Source: Oscillospiraceae bacterium (GTDB lineage Bacteria; Bacillota; Clostridia; Oscillospirales; Ruminococcaceae). From it: DNA of 28,636 nt. The notes beneath the pieces are model-generated. The model was not told the origin of the DNA. It saw only the letters and a list, made by a program, of their open reading frames with translations, and ran no database searches. Location of the stretch: positions 1 through 28,636 of the forward strand of contig CAAGJI010000074.1 of the NCBI GenBank assembly GCA_900770195.1, in the 5' to 3' direction. Shown here piece after piece: positions 1 to 8,694 of this stretch. Numbering within the stretch: position 1 is the stretch's first letter; the number at the start of each line of letters is the position of its first letter. Made by a program: the position numbers and the translations under genes.

Positions 1-620
1 GAAAACAGGGTGTCAATGGAGGAACTTGCCAAAAGATTTTCCTAAGTGGAAGACTGTATATAGCTTCTATAGAAGGACATGTCTGAATGGAATATGGGAT
101 AAAATACAAAAAGCACTGGTCAAAAAAGTTCGTTTGGCAAAAGGTAAAAAAGAAACTCCAAGCTATGCTTTGATTGATTCACAAAGTGCTAAAACAGTAT
201 CATCAAATGAAAAACGTGGATATGACGGAGGAAAAAACGAAAGTAAGAAAAAGACACATAGTAACAGATACAATGGGAAATCTGCTTTGTGTGCACGTTC
301 ATGCCGGCAACATTCACGATACCAAGGGAGGAGTATATACTCTTGAAAAAGCTTTATCGTTATTTCACACTTATTAGGGTTTATGCCGATCAAGGATACA
401 GAGGTACTTTTAAAAACACGTTTGAGATTTTTCACAATATAAAAGTTGATATTTCTCCGCGAACAAAAAATGAATTTGAAATTCAGCCTGTTCGTTGGGT
501 AGTTGAACGAACATTTGGCTGGATGACTTGATCTAGACGCTTATCAAAAGACTATGAATTAAAACTTTTTACCAAGAAAATATTTGTGTCATTTCAAATT
601 TGCAAACCCTATTGCGTTGA
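1..620 (+). pseudogene. IS5-family (IS427-like) transposase remnant, frameshifted and 5' truncated by window edge
   Basis: This is a decayed DDE transposase. The first part reads in one frame (from base 2) with KTGCQWRNLPKDFPKW and then LIDSQSAKT, the segment holding the first catalytic Asp. After YDGGK near base 235 the homologous text moves to another frame (KVRKRHIVTDTMG, HAGNIHDTKGG), and near base 375 to the third frame (YADQGYRG with the second Asp, then RWVVERTFGWM with the catalytic Glu region). A TGA at 529-531 interrupts the usual GW..SRRLSKDYE text, which continues in frame after the stop. The typical C-terminal end (ISNLQTLLR, stop at 618-620) is in yet another frame. At least three frameshifts and one nonsense codon make it non-functional. 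The gene starts left of the window. Family is recognised from these motifs; the IS subgroup is less certain. I could not define its terminal inverted repeats. Confidence 0.85.
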
Positions 621-752
621 TTTTAGCTTGTGAAGACAGGTTCTTAAATCTGACGTAAATTGCATGCTCTTTTCCTATTTGTTCGGCAATTTTCTTTATT
701 TATAGATGTTTTTGATTAGCATACAAAAAGTCATAATTTAATTTCAACAGAC

Positions 753-780
753 AATGCCGTATCTTTTTAGATACGGCATT
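753..780 (-). terminator. Hairpin terminator after recN
   Basis: A perfect 12-bp inverted repeat (753-764 with 769-780, sequence AATGCCGTATCT on the plus strand) with a 4-nt loop lies 3 bases beyond the recN stop codon. No long U-tract follows on the minus strand; the plus side is followed by an AT-rich run, so it may act in both directions and shield recN from the IS remnant. Confidence 0.7.
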
Positions 781-782
781 TA

Positions 783-2453
783 TTATATATTTTGGGCTTT
801 AATTATTTCTGTTTTAGCTGCTTCAATTATATTTTTTCCGGGAGATTCTCCACCCATTATTCTTGAAATTTCCTTTATTCTGCCATTTTCATCAAGGTTA
901 TTGACTGATGTTTCAGCTGAATTATTTACAATATTTTTTTCAATAAGCAAATGGGTATCAGCCATAACAGCTATTTGTGAAAGATGCGTTACGCATAAAA
1001 TCTGATGACTTTTTCCAAGTTCTTTAAGTTTATAGCCGATTTTTTGTGCGGCTTTTCCGCTTACACCTGTATCTATTTCATCAAATATCATTGTAGGAAC
1101 GTCATCTCTGTCTGCAACAACTGCTTTTATTGCAAGCATTATTCTTGAAAGTTCACCGCCCGATGCTATTTTTGAAATAGGTTTAAGAGGTTCACCGGGG
1201 TTTGTTGAAATCATTATTTCAAGTGAATCCATTCCGTTTAAGGTAAGTTTTCCTGTTTTATGCTCAACTTCTATTTTAACATTTTCCATATTTAAAAATT
1301 TAAGCTGACCTGTTACCTGTTCTGAAAATTTCTTTGCAGACTCACTTCTTTTAACAGATAATTCTTTTGCTTTTTCTGAAACTTCTTTTAAAAGACGACT
1401 TTTTTCTTCCTGAATATTTTTTATTTCATCAGAATCAGATTTTATATTTTTGAGTTCTTCTTCTGCTTTGTCACGAAGATTTATAAGTTCAGAAAAATCA
1501 CAGCAATATTTTTTCTTTAAAGAATAAATTTCGTTAAGTCTGTTTCTTATATATTCAAAACGCTTTTCATCAATATAACATTTTGAAGATATTCGCTGAA
1601 ATTCCTCTGCTATATCTGTTATTTCAATTTTTGCTGTTTCAAGTCTTGAAATAAGAGAAGGTATATCTTTTTGTATCTCAGCATAGTCACCTGCTGTTTC
1701 TATTGCGTTTTCAATCATTTCAGCAGAACTATACTGACTTTCTTTCAAAGCTTCAGAAGCGTTCCTGCAAGCTGACATAAGGTCTTCTGCATTTTGTGCA
1801 ATATTATATTCCGATTCAAGATTTTTTTCTTCGTTTTCATCTTCGATTTTAAGTGCTGATATTTCATCAAATTGTTCTTTTAATGAAACTGCCCTGCGTG
1901 ATTTTTCAGCTGCTTCATTTTGAAGTTTTCCAAGTCTTTTTGCACATTTTTGCAAATTATGAAAACTTTCAGTATATGAAGCGAGTAACTGTTCTGTTTT
2001 TCCAAATGAATCAATTATTTTTATATGTTCATCATTGTTTAAAAGTATCTGGTTGTCATGCTGACCGTGAATATTCACAAGCATCATTCCGATTTTTTTC
2101 AAAACAGATATTGTTACTGTATGAAAATTTATCTTTGCAGTCGTTTTTCCATTTGAAAATATCTCACGCTTTATTATAAGAACATCATCATCTTCATCTG
2201 TCAGTTCATATTCTTTAAGTTTATCTTTCAATGAATCTGATAAATTTGAAAAATAAGCAGTAATTGCTGCTTTTTCAGCACCATTTCTGACAATATCCCT
2301 GTTTGTTCTCATTCCAAGAACAGATTGTATGCCATTTAACAAAACAGATTTGCCTGAACCTGTTTCCCCCGTAAAAACATTTAAATTTTTGCCAAGAGTA
2401 ACAGTTGTCTTTTTTATTACTGCGAGATTTTCTATCTCTATTGAATCAAGCAT
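783..2453 (-). CDS. recN: DNA repair protein RecN (SMC-like ATPase)
   Basis: RecN is an SMC-family ATPase that acts early at DNA double-strand breaks, helping to bring broken ends together for RecA-dependent recombination in the cytoplasm. The 556-aa length is normal for the family. Visible are the Walker A motif GETGSGKS (residues 29-36) near the N-terminus, a long central helical region rich in Lys/Glu that fits the coiled coil, then near the C-terminus the ABC signature IASGGELSRIMLA, the Walker B region MIFDEIDTGVSG and the His-switch segment CVTHLSQIA. The ATG follows an AAAGGA ribosome site. It is the last gene of a four-gene operon, 6 bp downstream of argR, an order common in Firmicutes, and is followed at once by a hairpin terminator. 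No defects seen. Confidence 0.97.
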   Translation of the reverse strand: MLDSIEIENLAVIKKTTVTLGKNLNVFTGETGSGKSVLLNGIQSVLGMRTNRDIVRNGAEKAAITAYFSNLSDSLKDKLKEYELTDEDDDVLIIKREIFSNGKTTAKINFHTVTISVLKKIGMMLVNIHGQHDNQILLNNDEHIKIIDSFGKTEQLLASYTESFHNLQKCAKRLGKLQNEAAEKSRRAVSLKEQFDEISALKIEDENEEKNLESEYNIAQNAEDLMSACRNASEALKESQYSSAEMIENAIETAGDYAEIQKDIPSLISRLETAKIEITDIAEEFQRISSKCYIDEKRFEYIRNRLNEIYSLKKKYCCDFSELINLRDKAEEELKNIKSDSDEIKNIQEEKSRLLKEVSEKAKELSVKRSESAKKFSEQVTGQLKFLNMENVKIEVEHKTGKLTLNGMDSLEIMISTNPGEPLKPISKIASGGELSRIMLAIKAVVADRDDVPTMIFDEIDTGVSGKAAQKIGYKLKELGKSHQILCVTHLSQIAVMADTHLLIEKNIVNNSAETSVNNLDENGRIKEISRIMGGESPGKNIIEAAKTEIIKAQNI

Positions 2454-2459
2454 ACTGTT

Positions 2460-2888
2460 TTAGTCCTTTCTGTAATTATTTTTAAATTCTTCTGCCTGTA
2501 CATAATTTCTGAATAATATAAAAATCGTATCGTCGCCTGCTATTGTTCCCACAACATTCGGATAGTGCATGGAATCAAATTCAGCACAGACTGCTGATGC
2601 CATGCCACTTCTGCATTTCAAAACAACTATGTTGCCTGCTGAATCAACGTGTACCACAGAATCCCTGAGAGTAACTATATTTGAACCTGATGAAACAGGT
2701 GCTGCATATTTTGTATTTCCAAGTTCATCTCTTATTTTAACAAGATTCATTTCTCTTATATCTCTTGAAACAGTTGCCTGAGTAACACTGTATCCTGCAT
2801 TCAAAAGATGTTCAAGAAGCTGTTCCTGAGTTGATATAACATTTTCTCTTATTATTTCAAGGATCTTTTTTTGTCTTGTTTTTTTCAA
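2460..2888 (-). CDS. argR: Arginine repressor ArgR/AhrC
   Basis: Transcriptional regulator of arginine metabolism, normally a hexamer that binds ARG boxes when arginine is present. The N-terminal winged helix holds the recognition segment SVTQATVSRDIREM, including the family Ser-Arg pair; the C-terminal half holds the arginine-binding and oligomerisation motif GTIAGDDTIFIL with its two Asp residues. Start choice: I prefer TTG at 2888, because AGGTGG sits 5 bases upstream and its TTGA overlaps the stop of the upstream gene by 4 bases. The alternative is GTG at 2897 (three residues longer) with a weak ribosome site. The gene lies between the DUF218 gene and recN in one operon. No ARG box is evident at the operon promoter, so autoregulation is not supported here. 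Confidence 0.95.
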   Translation of the reverse strand: MKKTRQKKILEIIRENVISTQEQLLEHLLNAGYSVTQATVSRDIREMNLVKIRDELGNTKYAAPVSSGSNIVTLRDSVVHVDSAGNIVVLKCRSGMASAVCAEFDSMHYPNVVGTIAGDDTIFILFRNYVQAEEFKNNYRKD

Positions 2889-3733
2889 TTTTTCCACCTG
2901 ATTCTTTTTACAATATAATATTTAAATAACGCCATAAGTTCTCTTATCCAGTATGTCGGGATAAGCCAGAACGTTGTGTGTGCAGCTGCCGCATATGCCT
3001 TGAATCCGCACGCTTCTGCAAGTTTTATACTTCTGTACATATGAAAACCGTTTGTTGCAATAACATAATAAATATCCATATAATAATTATCATCCGGTCT
3101 GCCATACATTTCTTTTGAATGTACAGCTGAAACCGCTTTACAATATGAATTTTTCATATTTTCATATGTCGTAGTAGATTTGTCTTCTTTGTATATTCTG
3201 TATTTGTCAACACCAAGCCTTACAAGTTCATTATATATGCATTCAGCTTCGCTTATAATTTCATCGCTGCCTTTTCCTCCTGAGGCAATGATAAACGTTT
3301 TTTCGGGTGCTTTCAGATATTCCCTGTATGCTGCATTTATCCTCTGCATAAGCATTTTAGAGGGCTTATTCCCTTTGACTTTGCACCCCAAAACAATAAT
3401 AAACTTATACGCCCTGAATTCATCTTTATCTGAAAAATTTATTTTTTTCAGCGATGCAAAAGAATAGAAAATCATTTTTACTGTCATCACAACCGAAAAA
3501 ACAAACAGCGGCGAAAATATAAGAAATAAAATGAAAAAAAGCACTGCAATTGTAACAGTATTTACCTGACTTTTAATGAGCAAATCAAATAATTTCTCTC
3601 TGAAGAGCAATACAAAAAATGTTATTGAAAAAAATATAAGTCCAACAACATTTCCTGCATTACATATTTTTTTGAAAAAAGCAACGACAAAACTCAATAT
3701 CAATAAAAAATTGAGAAATAACAGAATATTCAA
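2885..3733 (-). CDS. YdcF/SanA-like DUF218 membrane protein
   Basis: A 282-aa protein with about three hydrophobic segments at the N-terminus (roughly residues 3-20, 28-44 and 61-88), then a soluble DUF218 domain. Motifs of that family are visible: FIIVLGCKVKG (near 111-121), IASGGKGSDEIISEAE (149-164) and the EDKSTTTYENM segment (183-193). A C-terminal aromatic and basic stretch is usual for the YdcF branch. DUF218 proteins are tied to the cell envelope (SanA, ElyC), but the biochemical role is not settled, so I give no specific reaction. The gene starts with TTG one base after the TSCPD stop codon and has no strong ribosome site, which suggests translational coupling. Its TGA stop overlaps the argR start. 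Confidence 0.82.
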   Translation of the reverse strand: MNILLFLNFLLILSFVVAFFKKICNAGNVVGLIFFSITFFVLLFREKLFDLLIKSQVNTVTIAVLFFILFLIFSPLFVFSVVMTVKMIFYSFASLKKINFSDKDEFRAYKFIIVLGCKVKGNKPSKMLMQRINAAYREYLKAPEKTFIIASGGKGSDEIISEAECIYNELVRLGVDKYRIYKEDKSTTTYENMKNSYCKAVSAVHSKEMYGRPDDNYYMDIYYVIATNGFHMYRSIKLAEACGFKAYAAAAHTTFWLIPTYWIRELMALFKYYIVKRIRWKN

Positions 3734-3734
3734 A

Positions 3735-3986
3735 TTATTTTTTTAACTCTTTTAATGCTTTTGCAAGCTGGTCCGGACATGATGTCGGCTTGATACCGCA
3801 GGTTATTCCCTGAAGTCTTTCTATAACTTCATCTATATTCATATCTTTAACAAGAGCTGAAATTCCCTTTGTATTGCCGTTGCACCCTCCTACAAACTGA
3901 ACAGATTTAACTTTTCCTGTTGCATCATCTGTTTCTATGTTTATAAGTCTTGCACACACACCATTTGTTTTATATGATATTTTCAT
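3735..3986 (-). CDS. TSCPD-domain protein (TIGR03905-like)
   Basis: An 83-aa protein that is essentially one TSCPD domain, the module also found near the C-terminus of B12-dependent ribonucleotide reductases. The namesake residues are visible as PTSCPDQLA near the C-terminus, and GGCNGNTKGISAL in the middle is typical of the stand-alone TIGR03905 family. The conserved cysteines (VGGCNGN, ITCGIKPTSCPD) could bind a metal or nucleotide-linked ligand, but function is unknown. It is the first gene of the operon leading to recN, preceded by AAAGGA and a near-consensus promoter about 35 bases upstream. Confidence 0.88.
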   Translation of the reverse strand: MKISYKTNGVCARLINIETDDATGKVKSVQFVGGCNGNTKGISALVKDMNIDEVIERLQGITCGIKPTSCPDQLAKALKELKK

Positions 3987-4020
3987 CTTAAATCATTCCT
4001 TTACTTTAAATTGTACTTAA

Positions 4021-4049
4021 ATTATACCATATACACAGCTGATTGTCAA
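4021..4049 (-). promoter_or_regulatory. Sigma-A type promoter of the TSCPD-DUF218-argR-recN operon
   Basis: Read on the minus strand: -35 TTGACA (4044-4049), exactly 17 bp, then extended -10 TGGTATAAT (TATAAT at 4021-4026). Both hexamers match the consensus perfectly. Transcription would begin about 30 bases before the TSCPD start codon. The 15 bases TGTATATGGTATAAT also occur in the pilus operon promoter. Confidence 0.85.
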
Positions 4050-4067
4050 TATTTTGAGGAATATAAA

Positions 4068-4106
4068 ATAAACCGCACTCCATATTCTCAATGGAGTGCG
4101 GTTTAT
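4068..4106 (-). terminator. Rho-independent terminator after folD
   Basis: A perfect 16-bp inverted repeat (4068-4083 with 4091-4106; GC-rich core ACCGCACTCCA) with a 7-nt loop. On the minus strand the stem is followed by TTTT and further AT-rich sequence, and it lies just past the folD stop codon, so it ends the yfmF-yfmH-lgt-folD transcript. Confidence 0.9.
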
Positions 4107-4114
4107 AAAAATCA

Positions 4115-4972
4115 TTACTTTATGTTATTCTGAATTTTAGCAGCTGTAAGAGTATTTGTCATAAGCATTGCTATTGTCATAGGACCAACACCACCCGGAA
4201 CAGGTGTTATGTAGCCTGCAATGTCCTTTACAGCGTTGAAATCGACATCACCGCAAAGCTTGCCGTTTTCATCTCTGTCCATACCAACATCAATTACAAC
4301 CGCACCAGGCTTTACCATATCAGCTGTTACAAACTTTGCCTTGCCTATTGCAACAACAAGAATATCAGCCTGCTTTGTAACTTCACTAAGATTTTTTGTT
4401 CTTGAATGACATATTGTAACTGTTCCGTTTTCTTTAAGCAAAAGCATTGCCTGAGGTTTGCCTACTATATTGCTTCTTCCAATTACAACGCAATTTTTTC
4501 CACTTACTTCAATTCCTACTGATTTTATAAGTTCCATAACTCCAGCAGGTGTACACGGAAGAAATTCAGGAATACCCATCATTATTCTGCCAACATTTTC
4601 AGGATGAAATGCATCAACATCTTTAAGAGGATCAATTGCACATGTTATTGTCATTTCGTCTATGTGCTTTGGAAGAGGCATTTGAACAAGTATACCATTT
4701 ACTGCCTTGTCCTTGTTAAGTGTGTCTATAAGGTCGAGAAGCTGCTGCTGTGTTGTTTCTTCAGGAAGATAATATTCAAACGAACGTATTCCTGTTGCTT
4801 CACAAGCAAGTTTTTTATTTCTTACATAAACTTTTGATGCAGGGTCTTCACCAACAAGAACAACTGCAAGTCCTGCCTGAACACCATTTTTTTCTTTGAG
4901 TTCTTCAATCTGATTTTTAACTCTTTCTTTTACAGCAGCTGATACTGCTTTTCCGTCGATTATAGTAGCCAT
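4115..4972 (-). CDS. folD: Bifunctional methylenetetrahydrofolate dehydrogenase / methenyltetrahydrofolate cyclohydrolase
   Basis: FolD interconverts 5,10-methylene-THF, 5,10-methenyl-THF and 10-formyl-THF in the cytoplasm, supplying one-carbon units for purines and formyl-methionine. At 285 aa it is full length. Seen are the catalytic YVRNK segment (Tyr49 and Lys53), the substrate-site VQMPLPKHI, the KDVDAFHPENVGRI motif, the nucleotide-binding GRSNIVGKPQAMLLL and the C-terminal PVPGGVGPMTIAMLM signature. The ATG follows GGAG at a suitable distance. It is the last gene of an operon with lgt, 7 bp upstream, and is followed by a strong terminator. Confidence 0.97.
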   Translation of the reverse strand: MATIIDGKAVSAAVKERVKNQIEELKEKNGVQAGLAVVLVGEDPASKVYVRNKKLACEATGIRSFEYYLPEETTQQQLLDLIDTLNKDKAVNGILVQMPLPKHIDEMTITCAIDPLKDVDAFHPENVGRIMMGIPEFLPCTPAGVMELIKSVGIEVSGKNCVVIGRSNIVGKPQAMLLLKENGTVTICHSRTKNLSEVTKQADILVVAIGKAKFVTADMVKPGAVVIDVGMDRDENGKLCGDVDFNAVKDIAGYITPVPGGVGPMTIAMLMTNTLTAAKIQNNIK

Positions 4973-4979
4973 TTAAATT

Positions 4980-5981
4980 TTACTCCTTTTTATTATCATC
5001 TGATTCAGCAGATTTTTCTGGTAAATCAGTTTTTTCTGAAATTGCTTTTTCATCATCTTTTTCAACCTGAACAAAAACATCCTTTTCAGCTTTTGCAAGA
5101 AGTTCCTTTGATTCTTCTGTATCTTTATAAAGAACATAGTCAGAACCCATTCTTTTGACGTAATTCAGCATAATTATAAGTGTTATTACTGACGCTATAA
5201 CGCAAAGAATTGCAAGTGCCTGAGATACTTTTATTGTTCCGATATATAAACTGTCGCTTCTGAGTGATTCGATAAATGCACGTCCAAGACCATACCAGCC
5301 TATATACATAACAAATATTTGTCCGTCAAATTTTCTTGCTTTATAAAATACTATTGAAAGTACTATAATTCCGATAAAACACCATACTGATTCATATAAA
5401 AAACAAGGATGAACAAGCATTTCCGGGTCCATTGAAGGCACATTTTCAGAAATCCAGCTTTGTATTCTGCCACCCGTCATTCCAAAAACAGAATCTGTAT
5501 TGCCGCCAAATGCTTCCTGATTGAAAAAGTTTCCCCATCTGCCTATTGTCTGACCAATAAGAAAACCTATTCCGACTATATCAAGAAGCGGTAAAAGCTT
5601 TACTTTTCTTATTTTTGCCATTATAAAGCCAAATAAAACAGCACCTATAAGTCCTCCGTAAAACGCAAGTCCGCCTTGACGTGTGTTGAAAATGCTTAAA
5701 ATATCATCTTTGTACTGGTCCCATTCCATTATAACGTAATAAACCCTTGCACCGATTATTCCACCCACTAAACCTGCAATAATTACATCAAATGTTTTAT
5801 TTGAATCAAGTCCGACTCTTTTAAAATTTCTAAATGCAAATAAAAATGCCAAAAGAACACCTGTTGCAATCAATATTCCATACCACTGTATATCAAAACC
5901 GAATATTGAAAAAGCTGTGCTGTTTACATGTATATCTATTCCAAGTTTTGGAAAGGCTATTTCATTATAATCATAACTCAT
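4980..5981 (-). CDS. lgt: Prolipoprotein diacylglyceryl transferase
   Basis: Lgt moves diacylglycerol from phosphatidylglycerol to the lipobox Cys of prelipoproteins in the cytoplasmic membrane, the first step of lipoprotein maturation. Clear motifs: QWYGILIATG, GGIIGARVYYV, RQGGLAFYGGLIG (Tyr where Proteobacteria have His), the Lgt signature GQTIGRWGNFFNQEAFG with the essential Arg, HPCFLYES, and GRAFIESLRSDSLYIG with the second essential Arg. About seven membrane segments. The last 55 or so residues form an extra charged Lys/Glu/Asp-rich tail after the final membrane segment. Start: ATG at 5981 has CGGAG nine bases upstream; the ATG at 5990 directly abuts that GGAG. The start overlaps the yfmH stop by 11 bases. 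The lipoprotein at 13682-15358 is a likely client. Confidence 0.96.
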   Translation of the reverse strand: MSYDYNEIAFPKLGIDIHVNSTAFSIFGFDIQWYGILIATGVLLAFLFAFRNFKRVGLDSNKTFDVIIAGLVGGIIGARVYYVIMEWDQYKDDILSIFNTRQGGLAFYGGLIGAVLFGFIMAKIRKVKLLPLLDIVGIGFLIGQTIGRWGNFFNQEAFGGNTDSVFGMTGGRIQSWISENVPSMDPEMLVHPCFLYESVWCFIGIIVLSIVFYKARKFDGQIFVMYIGWYGLGRAFIESLRSDSLYIGTIKVSQALAILCVIASVITLIIMLNYVKRMGSDYVLYKDTEESKELLAKAEKDVFVQVEKDDEKAISEKTDLPEKSAESDDNKKE

Positions 5982-7272
5982 TTTTTTCATCTCCGTTCTG
6001 TGACATTACAATAGAAACGGCTGATTTTTCTGTATCTATTTCATTTGCAGCAAAATTATTTATATCTTCAATTGTCATTTTACTGAGTAAATCCGATTCA
6101 TAAAATGGTGAAACTTTGTCAAGTCCTGAATTTATCATTGTTGTTGCAACATATTCAACCTCATTAAATTGTCTTATACAGTCGCCATATGATGCTTTTT
6201 TGACTTCTTCAAACTGTTTTTTATCAACACCTTTTGCTTTTACTTCTTCAATTTCTCTGCATATTGCCTCGTAAACTTCATCAGCGTGTTCAGATTCACC
6301 ATTGAAAATTAAAGCAAAATATCCGTTTCCGGAAAAACATTCGCCTGAAAAAGTTGAATTTATATATCCTTTTTTAATAAGTTCATTATAAAGCTTTGAA
6401 GATGGATTTGAAATAATCTGCAAAAATGTTTCCGCATAAACTGCCGTTTTAATGCGTTCTTTATCATATTTCGGTGAAATTTTAAATCCGATACTGAAAA
6501 TAGGTATGCCGACTTCCATATTGTAAACAATCTTTTTTTCAACTATTTTTTCAGGTTCATCAGGAAAAGATGTTTCAAGTCCCTTATCTTCGCAATTTTT
6601 AAGGCATTCGTCTGCTATTTCAAGAACTTCATCTGTCTTGACATTTCCTGCTATGGCAAGGATCATATTATTTAAATTGTAAAAAGTATTATAACATTTA
6701 TAAAGAAGTTCTTTTGTTATTTTCGATATACTTTCAACCGTTCCTGCTATATCTATTTTTACAGGATTGTTATGATAAAGACAGCCAAGAAGATTGAAAA
6801 ATACTTTCCATGTAGGTGTATCATCCATCATTTTTATTTCCTGACCTATTATTCCCTGTTCTTTTGCAACATTTTCATCTGTAAAATAAGGATCCTGAAC
6901 AAAATCAAGCAATATTTTAAGAGAATCTTTATATCTGCCTGAACAGTTAAAAAGATAACATGTTCTGTCAAAAGAAGTATAGGCATTTGCTGACGCACCT
7001 GTTTTTGCATATTTTTCAAATGCTCCGCAATCTTCATTTTCAAAAAGTTTATGTTCAAGATAGTGAGCAATTCCTTCAGGCACTTCAGTAAATTCAGTAT
7101 CTTCTTTTGTTTTAAATCTTGTATTTACTGAACCATATCTTGTTCCGAATAATGCACTGCAAGTTGTAAATTCAGGCATTTCACATATATAAATATCAAG
7201 ACCACTTTTGTGATGACATAAAAAAACTTTATCACCTGTTCTTGAACTTACAAGTGTTTCTATTTCATTCAT
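5971..7272 (-). CDS. yfmH: M16 metallopeptidase, YfmH-like (catalytic subunit)
   Basis: A 433-aa M16B peptidase with the inverted zinc motif HYLEH (His70, Glu73, His74) and the distal glutamates in KEQGIIGQEIKM (Glu138, Glu145, the latter in the position of the third zinc ligand). It resembles Bacillus YfmH, which is associated with 5-aminopentanol modification of EF-P; that functional link is family knowledge, not shown here. The C-terminal half lacks an obvious Arg/Tyr pair, which instead appears in the neighbouring YfmF, fitting a heterodimer in which active-site parts come from two chains. The ATG shares one base with the yfmF stop (TAATG) and has AAAGGAG eight bases upstream. Confidence 0.9.
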   Translation of the reverse strand: MNEIETLVSSRTGDKVFLCHHKSGLDIYICEMPEFTTCSALFGTRYGSVNTRFKTKEDTEFTEVPEGIAHYLEHKLFENEDCGAFEKYAKTGASANAYTSFDRTCYLFNCSGRYKDSLKILLDFVQDPYFTDENVAKEQGIIGQEIKMMDDTPTWKVFFNLLGCLYHNNPVKIDIAGTVESISKITKELLYKCYNTFYNLNNMILAIAGNVKTDEVLEIADECLKNCEDKGLETSFPDEPEKIVEKKIVYNMEVGIPIFSIGFKISPKYDKERIKTAVYAETFLQIISNPSSKLYNELIKKGYINSTFSGECFSGNGYFALIFNGESEHADEVYEAICREIEEVKAKGVDKKQFEEVKKASYGDCIRQFNEVEYVATTMINSGLDKVSPFYESDLLSKMTIEDINNFAANEIDTEKSAVSIVMSQNGDEKNEL

Positions 7273-8552
7273 TACAGCATCTCCTTTTCATTCTGACATA
7301 TTATATAAACAGTATCTTCAACTAAATCTGATGCTGCATTTTTTACCATTTCTTTTGTGACATTATGGTATCTTTCTGATGAAACATCAGGCTGAATAAA
7401 TTCACCCGAACAGAAACATTCAAAGTACCAGGAAGTATACGAACCCTGAACATCTCCCACACTTTTCAGGCTGTTATCAAAAGCAAGAATTGCCGCATTC
7501 ATTTCTTCATCTGTTATATTGCCTTTTTTAATTTCTTCAATCTGCTGCATAACAGCATCAATTGCAGCCTGTTCTTTTCCAAGGTCTACTCCGCAGTCAA
7601 TTAAAAGAGTACTTTTTGCAGAATTATATGAACTTGTGCAATAGTAGCAAAGACTTTGTTTTTCTCGCACATTACTGAAAAGTTTTGAGCTTGGTATTCC
7701 TCCAAGAATTGCACTAAGCATTCTCATTGTATATTTATCATATGATTTATTTTTCAGTGCAATAAGGAATTTACTTTGTGAAACGTTAAGTTCTTCTTTT
7801 ACAAAACTTGTTTTTTCTTTGAAATTCGGTTCTGAATCAAAACATAATTTTTCAGTCTGTTTATCAGATGAATTTTCTGAAAATGCTTTTTTCAATATAT
7901 TTTCTGATTCAGGATAGTTGCTTGTTCCTTCAAAATATATTTCTTTTATTGATTTATTCAAAAAGTCACAATATGCCTTGTAAACCACCTGAGGTGTAAG
8001 TTTTTCAGCATTTTCAACTGTTCCATAAAGAGATTTTGCCGCAGGCTCTCCCTTGAATATTTCAGCCATAGATTTTGTAAAAAGATATCTTCTTTTATCG
8101 TTGATTTTAGCAAGAATAGAGTCTGTTAAATCTCTTTTTTCTATTTCAAAAATTTCTTTATCAAATCCGCCGTCTGTTATATATGGTGAATAAATTGTTT
8201 TAACAAGAAGTTTTACTGCCTCTTCAGATAACTTTTCATTTTCAAGTGCATAAGCATCATCGATTAAACTTATTCCTACTGTCATAATAAACATATCGCC
8301 ACGCTTTGAAACAGATGAAAAAAGGTCTGCACCATATAAGTCATTAAGTTTACTGTTAAGCATAGGCATTGTTTTTTCTTCACTGTTGCAGGAAGATAAC
8401 ACAGATGCCGCAAGAGATAATGCAGGACTGTCTATTTCATCCAAAGATGCAATAAATTTTATTTTCCAAGAATTTGTCTTGAACTTTTTATCTATTACAA
8501 CAGTATACGATGTATCCTGTGAAAACTGTTTTCTTTTGTATTTTGAAATCAT
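7272..8552 (-). CDS. yfmF: M16-like protein, YfmF-like (non-catalytic partner)
   Basis: About 426 aa with the two-lobed M16 pattern but no HxxEH zinc motif: the corresponding N-terminal region reads LSSCNSEEKTMPMLNSKLNDLYGADL. It keeps the C-domain motif LFSNVREKQSLCYY, whose Arg and Tyr are the substrate-binding pair of M16 enzymes. This matches Bacillus YfmF, the partner of YfmH. Start: ATG at 8552 has a perfect GGAGG five bases upstream; an ATG four codons earlier (8564) would place that GGAGG inside the gene. It is the first gene of the operon and the promoter is about 75 bases upstream. Function in EF-P modification is taken from the family. Confidence 0.88.
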   Translation of the reverse strand: MISKYKRKQFSQDTSYTVVIDKKFKTNSWKIKFIASLDEIDSPALSLAASVLSSCNSEEKTMPMLNSKLNDLYGADLFSSVSKRGDMFIMTVGISLIDDAYALENEKLSEEAVKLLVKTIYSPYITDGGFDKEIFEIEKRDLTDSILAKINDKRRYLFTKSMAEIFKGEPAAKSLYGTVENAEKLTPQVVYKAYCDFLNKSIKEIYFEGTSNYPESENILKKAFSENSSDKQTEKLCFDSEPNFKEKTSFVKEELNVSQSKFLIALKNKSYDKYTMRMLSAILGGIPSSKLFSNVREKQSLCYYCTSSYNSAKSTLLIDCGVDLGKEQAAIDAVMQQIEEIKKGNITDEEMNAAILAFDNSLKSVGDVQGSYTSWYFECFCSGEFIQPDVSSERYHNVTKEMVKNAASDLVEDTVYIICQNEKEML

Positions 8553-8628
8553 TTTTTCCTCCATATTAATTCGTTATCTGCTTAATCCTATTGCAAAATG
8601 TGTATTTTAATAGTATCAAACATAATAT

Positions 8629-8657
8629 ATTATATCATATTTAAATAAAAATAGCAA
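8629..8657 (-). promoter_or_regulatory. Promoter of the yfmF-yfmH-lgt-folD operon
   Basis: On the minus strand: -35 TTGCTA (8652-8657), 17 bp, then -10 TATAAT (8629-8634). It lies in the 140-bp gap upstream of yfmF, and no other good pair was seen there. Confidence 0.65.
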
Positions 8658-8694
8658 GAAAATTATATAAAAGTTTTGCGAAATGCAAATGTTT

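Noticed and set aside
4021..4060. ARG box for ArgR at the operon promoter
   Set aside because: No sequence close to the AATGAATAATTATTCAT-type consensus was seen near the promoter.
4604..4837. Plus-strand 77-codon frame rich in Cys within folD
   Set aside because: Antisense shadow of a clear folD gene; no ribosome site or family likeness.
8675..8689. Small hairpin TTTGC-GAAAT-GCAAA just past the oxidoreductase stop
   Set aside because: Only a 5-bp stem; could be a weak terminator but too short to call.
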